Shown here: positions 39,001-51,000 of the stretch, one piece after another
How positions within the stretch are numbered: the stretch's first letter is position 1
Layout: each line of letters begins with the position of its first letter
Source of the DNA: Siphonodentalium dalli
Taxonomy: Eukaryota > Mollusca > Scaphopoda > Gadilida > Siphonodentaliidae
Length of the DNA stretch: 64,000 nt
Reading direction: 5' to 3'
Assembly: GCA_032622095.1 (NCBI GenBank)
Contig: CP136068.1
Coordinates: 49,160,443-49,224,442, forward strand
The notes under the pieces: model-generated
Database searches by the model: none
What the model saw: only the letters and a program-made list of their open reading frames with translations
What the model was told of the DNA's origin: nothing
Program-made: the position numbers and the translations under genes

Positions 39001-42000
39001 CTCACGGATAGACCGACTGGGGTGCCCGGAATCGGGGATATGGTTTACGGTTTCCGTCGGCAGCTGAATAAGGTGGGAGAGCACTGGGTCTTGTTGAAGC
39101 AATACCATGAGGAGGGGCAGGATATCAGGGAGCCCCGTGAGGAGGGAGTCATCCTCTCTGATTACAAGGTATATATCTTCCTAATTTAACCCTTTCTATA
39201 CTAAATCGATTCTCCCATCAGTTATAAATATATACATTGGAATGGTCTATTATTCATTTGGAGGGGTGTTGTAATAAAAGCAGACAGACAGAATTACAAA
39301 ATGATAATAAAAGGGCAAAATAATAAGCTTAGCAAACGACCTTTGAACTTATTTTTATATCCCCCATTCAAAAGATGGGGTGGTATGCTGTATTAAATGT
39401 GTCCGTCCATCCATCCGTTCATTCGTCCGTCCGTCCGCTCATATATCTCAACCGTTGGTTATCGGATTTTGATGAAATTTGGTATGCAGGTTTGGCATCA
39501 GGAGGACTTTCAAAAGAGGGTTCATTGACGTCGTTCACATTTTCCATTCAAGTGTTATCCCAGGTTGATTAAAACCAGATTTTCCATTACCATCAGCAAA
39601 TATTACGTCAGTGTCAACCAATCACAACATCTATCAGCAAAGCGATGCAGCCATTCAGGCGATTGTCGGAATTCCTACACAGCAGTGGATTCAGAACATA
39701 TCTAAAAATAGCTCAATAAATATTCTGTCAAACTTCTATTTGTGTGCTGTGATGTCATACTTGATGGATCGCATGTAGAAGTTATTTATAATGACGGTAA
39801 TGTGACACAGAACTCAATTCGCCAAACACAGTACTACGAAGCTGGTTCGAGTCTGGTTTTAATCAGACTGAAGTTATCTCTCTTTGTTTATCTGAAAATG
39901 TTGAATTTCCCTCCGTTCGCTCATATATCTCAACCATGGGTTATCGGATCGCGATCATATTCGGTTTGCAGGTTTGGCACCAGGAGTGCTTTCAAAAGAG
40001 TGTTCATTGACATTGTTCACATTTCTGTTTGCGAGTTATCCCTCTTTGTTCATCTGAAAATGTTGAATTTCCCTCCGTTCGCTCATATATCTCAACCATG
40101 TGTTATCGGATCACGATCAAATTCGGTTTGCAGGTTTGGCACCAGGAGTGCTTTCAAAAGAGTGTTCATTGACATTGTTCACATTTCTGTTTGAGAGTTA
40201 TCCCTCTTTGTTCATCTGAAAATGTTGAATTTCCGTACTTTTGCTCATATATCTTAGCCATGGGTTATTGGATTCTGTTGAAATTTGGTATGGAGGTTTG
40301 AATGAAGGTTCAGTTATGTTATTATCATTTTCCATTCAAGATTTATCCCTCTTTGTTCATAATAAAATGTTGAATTTGTGTCCCTCCGCTCACATATCTT
40401 TTTAAATTTGGTTTCGGTTCTGCCCATGTTTCAATTGGCACCATGGGGGTATGCCAGCACCCAAGGTGCATCTTCAGAACATTTCATATGGTAACTACTC
40501 GTCAAGGAGTATTTAATATAGAAAGGGTTAAACATAAGCAGTCAATCCACGAAATATTGTACAACAATTAGTTCTCAGTTAATGATCCATTACGGTTATT
40601 TCTAGATAACCTTAATCTGTGTCAGTCACACTTCTAGAAAGCTCACGTGAATGCGGACTGTTTGTCAAGATGCCAGTATTGTTGATTGCAACCAACACTG
40701 TGATAAAAAATTAACTTATTGAGGACCATAATTGTGATAACAATACACAGACCTGGCTGTTTTTCGAACTCGAAAAACTCAACCAAAAATAGGCCAGTCA
40801 GTTAAACATTCATTAGAGGTGCCACAATTATTGATTTTGATAGTCGATAATCGGTCGTCAATAATCGACTATAATCGATTAATCGTAGCTGGTACCTAAT
40901 ATTAATAACATCAGTGGAAGTATTCCGTAATATGGCCTATTGGCCGGGTTCTGGTCAACTGCTGTCGCTGGTTGTTTCAAGCTTTGGCTGATGTAATTGT
41001 TAGATTAATAAAGTGGATCATAAACCACCGGTGATGACTAATGAGCACAATGTATTCAATACCAGCACAGTTATTTTGGTGATGTCATGGTTTGTGAATT
41101 CATTAGGACGAAAGTAGCAATTAATTTCAGTGTTATGAATAATCAAACATACAAACAATAATGCACGACGGACCACCGGCAGTTCCTAAAAAAGGGAATC
41201 TAATGTTACGGAAACTATAAGTTTCAGCAAACTTCCAGAGCATTGATAACAATCACAAAGTTGGGCCCCACCCGCAAATTTCAGGACTGAGAACAAGATA
41301 TGTATTTGATAATAGTGAGATTCATTTGCTAGTCACCACATGATAATCAATAGCCTGTACTAGTAACATATAAATATACGCAAACAAAGTATACTCGCAA
41401 ATGACATCGCGGAGAACACCGCTGATTAAAATGCCATTCATGTATATGTTTCGGATATCTTGTAATTATGAGGAAGTATTGCTGAAGAATTATTAAAGGG
41501 ATACAGTTCAGTTGCATTTGGGATCATCAATATGATATATATGAACAATGTCAATCAACTCCACATTGGTCTAATCTAGGGCGAGTGCATTCAGTTCGCT
41601 GAACACGATGACATTAGGCACATTTTGAAGATATAGTGCCGCCTTTCTTGTAGAAATATACAACGACGTCGCCATAAGTCCAAGGCTTCTGTGCCGACCA
41701 TTTATAGAATATACGACCCGAAGAGTAACCACGTCACATCATCAAATGAACTGCCGACTGTTTGCAACATATTAGTAGTACTCATATTGTCCGAATCTCT
41801 TTGATACGCGAACAAATGTTGTTAACATCTTGGTTGTAGATTAAACTGTGTAAAACAAACACGGTATTCAATAATACCTGTTTTTTACCCGAGATTAATC
41901 GACGACGGAAATGGTAATCGATTATCGGCTTTATCAACGGTTCATCGATTATACGATTAATCGTGGTACCTCTAACATTCATGATATTAAAATATATTTT

Positions 42001-45000
42001 TGGTCAAGTTTTTCAAAGGTTTTTGAGTTCGAAAACTGGCCAGGTTCATGTATTGTTGTCACAATTATGGTCATCAATAAGTTATTTTTCGTGATTTTGA
42101 TCCCGATAGCACGATAACTTGAACAAATATCAACTGATTTTGTGAATATTCGATATTTGAGACTTGGTGAACAATTTTCGTGATTTTGATCCCGATAGTA
42201 TGATAACTTGAATAAATATCAACTGATTTTGTGGATATTGGATATTTGAGACTTGCTCCACAATGTATGTCAGACTTCCTCAACAGTCTTGTGCATGATA
42301 CCCAGTTACGATTAATTAATTTTCAATACAAGCCCATGTTTCACGTTGCTACCGCAACTCGACCCCACATCTCTGTTGAGAATTCTCTGTTTGTTTTTTA
42401 GAATGATATGCTGATATCCAAGACGAGATACCAGCTGGATGTTCAGTGGCAGAAATCTATTCACCTTGGGAACGGAATGTCAGGGAAGTGCTTTCTTGCT
42501 ACCGATATGGACACCGAATATCAGTTCTGTGTCAAAGTGGTTAGTTTAAGCTTCATATGTTCAAGAAGGCGAAGATCTGGCTAATTCTCCATTGATATTA
42601 TTACAAATGTTTTCATAACTTATTATTCAAGAAATTCAAGAAATTAAGTTACATCTTGAAACACATAAGGCATAATGTGCAGGGATTCCACTGGAGAGGC
42701 AGTTGGTCCCTTTCCCCTACCCCAAATTTCCTCTCCGACACATTCCCCTACCTGATCCACAGATTTATACCTATATGACGTGCACAGTAATGCCATAAAT
42801 AATCGACTCCTTATCCACAGCATAATTATGGGTAATTTTTCAGGATTTAGTCGGAAATATGGCTTGTTGCCATTCATCGGAAATCTCAGTAACAAGCCAT
42901 ATTTCTAGACATGGCCAATTAGTTTTATTTAGTGGCAGATACAGTAATGCCCTAAATAATTGACTCCTTAATCACAGCAAAATTATGGGGAACTTTTCAG
43001 GATTTAGTCGGAAATATGGCTTGTTACTGAGATTTCCGATGAATGGCAACAAGCCATATTTCCGACTAAATCCTGAAAAGTTACCCATAATTCTGCTGTG
43101 ATTAAGGAGTCGATTATTTAGGGCATTACTGTATCTCCCACTAAATAAACCAATTGGAATGATATATGTAGCTAATGCTGACCACTAGTTAACCATTTTA
43201 CTTTTAAAATATTTTCAAGAATACACATATTAAACATTTATTGCATTGTTTCGAGGTTGACATGAGGATTTATCAACCCAAGGAAGTTAATATTCACCGA
43301 GGCCACATGTGCGGAAATTACTGAATAGTCATCGGAATGCCATTGCCCGTACAGTTGGTCCTAATTTCATGCCCCCTCATGATTAGAGACACCATTAGAA
43401 TCCATGGTTGACAGTCCTTCCTCGTCGCTGATCGAAATGATCTATCTAATGATAAAGGGATGTTATTTTACATTGCACCAGAAACGTTTCATCTTGACAA
43501 CATCTGCTTTAAAATCAAGCTAACTTGATATGTTGCTGTCCCGATTTGTGCTAATTATGTAGACGAGATATCAGCGATTTAAGGTTTCTCAGTTCTAGGT
43601 ATATGTTCTAATATATTTCACCTCACCCAGAAAATGTCGCCTTCTGATTGGCTGAGAGCTGTGTCCTATATGGTGTAGTATTGTGCTAAATTTAGCACAC
43701 TACTATACTTGTTTAGTGTTGTACTAAATTTAGCATACTACTATACCAAACGCACATGTAAAAAGTAATGAGCAGAGGCAACAATCTCAAGAACAGATAT
43801 ATGCAAATGAGAACAACAATTTACTAAGGCGTTTCCAAATGGAACAACGTCAACTTGCGAAGTGGTAAACATTCAGTTGAATTCACCTTGTGGTACAGTT
43901 TCAGGTTTTCGTTCATTAACCCTTTACCCAACAGAATGGCCCTGTGCCAATGCATTCTCTTATTTTTTAGGCCAATGCATTCTCTTATATATGCGAGGCG
44001 ACCTATGGTCGACTCGCATATATAAGAGAATGCATTGGCACAGGGCTAACTGTAACTATCACAATGTGGTCAAGGAGCCGGTTCCAATGATATCCTTATT
44101 TGTATGGTTCTATTGAGACAGACCGAAGATATTTTAGGCTGTTAAAGCTTTATTTGGCCGGTTTTGGCCGTTTTGTTGGGTAAAGGGTTAAAAAAATCTA
44201 AATAATGCATGTCTCGGTTTATTGAACTAGACATAAACACATCTTTGTGACGATTATGTCTCTCGTAAACTGTTTATTGGTAAGTGGATAATCATATTTG
44301 TTCTTTGAGTAGTATGTTCTATTAACATGCTATGAAGGGAATTTAACAGTCCCTCAGTTAGTGTTGGTAGAATACAGTTATGAAGTATACATGCTTCAAG
44401 TTCGAATTGTTCAGTGAAATATAATGAATAGAGAATGTCTTGTCATTGACTACAGTAATGCCCTAAGTAATCGACTCCTTAAACACAGCAGAATTATGGG
44501 TAACTTTTCAGGATTTAGTCGGAAATATGGCTTGTTTCCATTCATCGGAAAGCTCTCCCCGATGAATGGCAACAAGCCATATTTCCGACTAAATCCTGAA
44601 AAGTTACCCATAATTCTGCTGTGTTTAAGGAGTCTATTACTTAGGGCATAACTGTACGTGTCTATTGTGCCCAGTGGAGTGGGTATAGTTCAATCCGCTT
44701 CATGTCGGGAACTATACCCACCCCACTGGGCACTAGACCCATATAGTCAAATCCAAGGCATGCTCTATTGAATATAAAACATTCTTGGTTTTTCTTTAAA
44801 TTATCGTTTTTAAATATTTCAGGTTCATATCAGCAATTTTGAAGTTGGGGAGTTGGAAATTTGCAGTGACATGAATCATATCAATATAGTGAAGATGTAT
44901 GGGGCACTTAGAGATGGCGAGCACATCTACATGTTCATGGAATTTGTTGATGGTTTGTACACAATTTGGTTTTTTATATGCCCATTTTATTTTTGTCATA

Positions 45001-48000
45001 TTAAGTAATCAGTCTGTCCGTCCATCTGTCCATCCATCTGTTAAATTTAACTTGATAACTCCGGTTTGGATTATTAGATAAGAAGAAAAGTTAACTAGCA
45101 TGTTTCTAATAGACAAAAGTACAGCCCAAGTTCAAATGTGGGTTCCATCCAATTATTTTTACATGAAATGGGGTTCTTTTTTAGCTCAACTTTACTTTGT
45201 AAAGTTTGAGCTATTGCCATGGCTTTGTCGTCCGTCGTCCGTGTGTGCGTAAGGCGTCAACAATGCAGGCTACAGGTCGTTCCTTTGGTCGGATCATTAT
45301 GAAATTTGTCATGAATGTTAATAATGACATGTAGATGGGAACGAGTCATTTTGGGGTCATTCGGCCAAAAAACATGGCCGCCAGCAGCCATCTTTGATTT
45401 TACTCTTTGTATGACTAAATCCTTTAGCACGGGCTACAGGTCGTACCTTTAGTCTGATCATCATAAAATTTGTCATGGTTGTTGAAATTGGAATGTAGAT
45501 GGGAACGAGTCATTTTGGGGTCATTCGGACAAAAAACATGGCCACCAGCGGCCATCTTGGATTTCAAAATTTAATCCATTAGCACAGGCCACAGGTCGTA
45601 CTGTTCGTCTGATCATCATGAAATTTGTCATGGATGTTAATAATGACATTTAGATGGGAACGAGTCATTTTGGGGTCATTCGGCCAAAAAACATGGCCGT
45701 CAGCAGCCATCTTGGATTTTACTCTTTGTATGACTAAATCCTTTAGCACGGGCTACAGGTCGTACTTTTAGTATGATCATCATAAAATTGTCAAGAATGT
45801 TAATAATGACATGTAGATGGGAACGAGTCATTTTGGGGTCATTCGGCCAAAAAACATGGCCGCCAGCAGCCATCTTGGATTTTACTCTTTGTATGACTAA
45901 ATCCTTAAGCACGAGCTACAGGTCGTACCTTTTGTCTGATCGTCATGGATGTTAACGATGACATGTAGATCGGAACGACTCATTTTGGGGTCATTCGGCC
46001 AAAAACATGCCATCTTGGATTTTACTTTTCTCTTCATGTCTATAAACTAGTATTAGACATTCAACTTTCCACATTCCTAATCGCTCCATTGACTGTAATA
46101 CATTAAATTATTCCCTTTCCATGTTGAGCTACAGTGTCATTGACACTTTCATTTACTTATAATTTGCCCAATTTCATAACATTTTAGCTTCCGACTGATA
46201 ACTCCAGTTTCCATTATTTAATAAGAACCACAGTTGATATGTGTGTTTCATAGGGTCCAATTATTTTTTTTAAATTAATTTAATTAAATTTTTGTATTTA
46301 TGATGAAGATTATGTAATATTATGAGCTTCTATTTATGTTTATTTGATGAAGATATATACCGAAACAAAAGAGTAATGAAAACAGAGTTCTATACAGCTA
46401 ATGTGAGATACATGCATAAAATAATACAACACTTTTAACAGCTGAATAATAGTGGCTGTATTTGAGCACGCAGACTATAGCCAGCTGTAGCCTGCCGGCT
46501 GTGGCTTATAAGACATGAGCAGTAGAAAGCTACAGGTGCCATGGAAATAAACACATCCTGTGAAAAATATAGAGTTTCCCTCCCCTTCTATTGTTTACAT
46601 TGTCTTGTCAGTCATTTTTCACTTATGCAGTCACCTGTGAAGTGTCCATGTTTATACAGCATTTTCACACATCATGACACAATCATGGCTTTGGGAGAGT
46701 ATGAAAATCAATTAATGTTGTCACCCTGCAATCAAAGTGCATCTTCATCTGTCCATTTTACTGAGGAAAATTTGGATGTATTTATTGGGGGCACATACGG
46801 GAGAAATTGGTGCTTATTCATATTTTGGGGTTTTTCACTATGGCAATCCGGGAGTCTCACGAACAATCTGTGAAACTTAACAGCTCTGATGGGAGCCGTC
46901 AAATTATTTCCGAATTTAAAAAAAAAAAACATGGCCACCAGCAGCCATCTTGGATTTTACTCTTTGTATGACGAAATACTTTGGCACACCCTACAGACCA
47001 CATCCCTCATCCGATCGTCATCAAACTAAATTTGGATCTTTGGAGTGACCACTAGATGGGAGCTATCACTTTCTTTTCAATTTCATTGGAAAACATGGCT
47101 GCCAGTGACCATCTTGGAATTTACTTTATATATATATCTCTTCATGTTGACATATGGTATTACTTTATATATATATCTCTTCATGTTGACATATGGTATT
47201 ACTTTATATATATATATCTCTTCATGTTGACATATGGTATTACTTAGACACTTCAACTTTCTGCATTCCTAGTCGCTCCATTAACTTTAACACATGAAAT
47301 TATCCCCACTGCAAATTGAGCTACAGTGTCACTGACACTTTCATTACGACCCTCATTCAGTTGATTTAATAATAATTTATAAGCAAACTAATGGGTGTGT
47401 CTAGCCACGCCCCAGTGATTCTCTTGTTTCATAATAAGCTGCAGTAAAATATTACATATATGTTTTCGAACATTGATCATTTCTCCTGCCACGTTTATCT
47501 AACCACATGTGAGCTTCTTTTAGCCAATCAGAATTTTGTTTAGTCACATTTTTTGTGAGTTGGATTTTATAATAATTCAGGTGGTTAATTAAAGTGATAT
47601 GACACACTCCGGCAGGGTGATAAAATAGAAATGGAGAATAATATTCACAAATATTATATCCAAATTGACAGCCCACACCGTCATTTTTATATATTAATTA
47701 CATGCAGTGAACTTTGATGGCGAAATCGTTTTCATTAGTATATCACTAATAGTTGCATCCCGAATTGAGATGTAAATATTTACAATTGAGTGTAGTTTCG
47801 ACGATGTTTTCTATGGAGTGGTACGGTCGATTTGCTTGAGATTTTCGGCAATGTTAGTAGAATACTATATTCATCCAGTTGGCATAGCATCTGAATACTA
47901 ACTTAGCAGTTTCATGGCACCTGAACAAGTCCATAATATACCTTTAATATTAACCCTTTCGTAGCTGAATTATCACTGATGTGTAGTTGCTTGATTCAGG

Positions 48001-51000
48001 GTATCCAGAATTGTGTATATCGACCTCCTACATGTTTGTACTAAGATGTCAAAGGTCGAGGAGTCCAGAGAGGAATGCTCCTATGTACTCTACTTATGAT
48101 GTAAATGTTATGATATTTCAGGTGGGTGCCTTACGGAGCATATAAATAACCAGAAAGCACTGGGCAGACGTTTCAGCCAACGGACTGCAATGCATTATCT
48201 AAAACAGCTACTCAATGTACTCATCTATTTTAGAAATAAAGGGATCATACACGAGGATCTGAAAGGTAAGCCTCATATACCGGGGATTTAACCCTGTCAT
48301 GGCGGGAGCTGCGCTGGTGCAGCATTAATGACCCTGTTCCAGTGCATTATATTATATATACAAGTCTCTCATAGGGAGCCTCTCATATATAAGAAAATGT
48401 ACTGGCTTGCAAGGTCAAGGTAAATATTGTTAGGCCAGTGCATTCTCTTATATATGCGAGACGCCCTATGGGTGACTCGCATATATAAGAGAATGCATTG
48501 GCACAGGGTTTTTGCAAAAAATCAGGAAGCTCCAGCCATGAAAGGGTTACGGGATCATTCATGAGGGCCTGAACTTACCGGTAAGCCTCATATGATAGGG
48601 ATTTAGGGGGTCATATATGAGGATCTTAAAGGTAAGCCATCATGTTCTGCCGATTTAAGGGATAATTTGAGGGAGGTATGAAACAGTATATGATATTCAA
48701 GGATTGTTTATGATTTTAGCTTTCTGTTGGCTTTAACAGGAATATCGTGAACCCTAAAACTGACTCCAATCCAGTCAGCTTTAGAGTTTTCATGATATTT
48801 TCTTTAAATGTTTTCTCCTAGTCAGAGGATCAAATCACATTGAAGTATTTTAGATTACAATAATGAAAACGTTCTTAAAAATGGTTTACCCAGACCTCGA
48901 AAAATTTCCTTAAAGAAGCATAATCAGAATTAACACTCGCAAATTACTATTTCCTTGACTTCAGGGGTAAAAAATATATGATTCGAGGCGAGAAACCCAC
49001 CCATCAAAGCTCAGAGTGGTCAAATATCGATGTTTGACATCTATTATTTTGTACCACCGATAATTTTTAAGTGGCCCAGTAAACTGTCGACGAGAAGAGG
49101 GTATCGGACCAAGTTGCAGATGAAGATGGATAACTCTAAAATCAAGTGGCTTTTTTTGTGTCAGATATTTGACAAACCAGCAAAATTTCGTTTAACAAAA
49201 TGTTCATAAATAACAGGTTTTTGGGCAATTTTATACTATAGCTGACTGTGGTTAGCGTTATGTTTGGCCAATTACTTGCTTCTGATAACTGAAGCAGCAT
49301 TTCAAAAAATTTTGTTGTTGTTGTAATCTGATGATATGGGGACCATCAAATTGGATTGAGTACCTTTAAAAGTTTTTTAATCTGATTCGCATAGAGTGAA
49401 CCGTGACCTGTACAATAGATTGTGAACCGTGACCTGTATAATAGATTTTGAACCCTGACCTGTATAATAGATTTTGAACCCTGATCTGTATAATACATTG
49501 TGAACCCTGACCTGTATAATAGATTGTGAACCCTGACCTGTATAATAGATTTTGAACCCTGACCTATCCTATGTGAACCCTGACCTGTATAATAGATTTT
49601 GAACCCTGACCTGTATAAAATATTGTGAACCCTGATCTGTATAATAGATTGTGAACCCTGACCTGTATAATAGATTGTGAACCCTGACCTGTATAATAGA
49701 TTGTGAACCCTGACTTATCCTATTTGATCCACAGGTGACAACATCCTCCTGGTAAGAGGTTCAAATCATATTAAAGTGTGTGACTTCGGACTCGCCAGAC
49801 ACGTTGAGATGGGTCTAAGTCTCAAGAAGCTCTCACCCGTCGGGACCCAGACACAGTGGAGTCCAGAGAAGGCTGCGAGTGAGGGCTACAGCTTCCCTGC
49901 CGAGTTGTGGGCTGTAAACTGCACAATCGTACACATACTCAGCACCTATCCTCCTTGGGTCAAGAGATTCCCATTTGCCAAGCTTCTACACTTTGTGGTG
50001 AGTACTCATTCATTTAACTGGATGTGGCTTGTTTGAACGTCAACAATTATTTATATGTAATCAGGTCATTATATGTAGAAATATTCGCGAAACACCAGAC
50101 GTTGACGTTTATACACAGATAAAAATTAGGGATATGGCTTGAGGGTGTCTATTTTGAAGTTTCCAACTGCACCTCCTCCTTTGCACTTGACCAAACTCCC
50201 AATTATTGTTTGCACTGTCCCCCAATCCACCTGTGTTGGAACATTCCAACTGGTACCTCAAGCTATGTAACTGTTCGTTTTTACCAAAAGTAGAAAGTAT
50301 GTTAAATTCCCCCACTAATTAATGGTTGTAAAATCTAACAATTTGAACAATTGCAACCATTATATGGTGTAAAAATTGAACGAGTGTTGTGTCAGGCATG
50401 AAATTTTCAGCTGTTGTAAATTATAACCAAAGTTGGGGGGGCTTTTCCTCCTGGTAAAAATATTGCCGAGGTCGCAGGCTGGAGGTCGTAGCAATTTGCA
50501 AATTTTTACAAACGCTCTTTATTTATACAATATCATGAAGATATGAGAAGGTATATCCTGCCAGCAATCAAGGACTTAATCATTATTTATATATCTTTCA
50601 GATATATGACAAGTCACCTCCCTTGGAAGATGTTCCGAAGGATATTCTACCCATCATTAAGGATTTAATAACGAGAGGCTTCACTGTTGATCCAGATAAG
50701 AGGCCGACACCATTTGATTTGCTTCGTCATCAAGCATTCAACCTTATTGGTATGTACAATGTGCCATATTAGCTAGGAGTCCTGTGAATATTAGAAATAT
50801 TAATTCGATATCCATATCGGTCAATATTATTTTAATTCACAAAAAGAGATAAGCAAAAAGGTGCCAACTGGATTTCATAAAATAGGCATGCACAATTCCT
50901 TGCTTCACATAACTGCAGAACTGCAATATCTACGGATCTGTGACAACAAAAATCTGTAATGAGTAGGCCAGATGTGCAAAATCAGAGAGGAAACGGAATA

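Noticed and set aside
39742-40194. 150-codon open frame with internal duplication
   Set aside because: It is a tandem repeat of the GTCCGTCC element (AACCATGGGTTATCGGATC units) inside a type 3 transposon; no domain.
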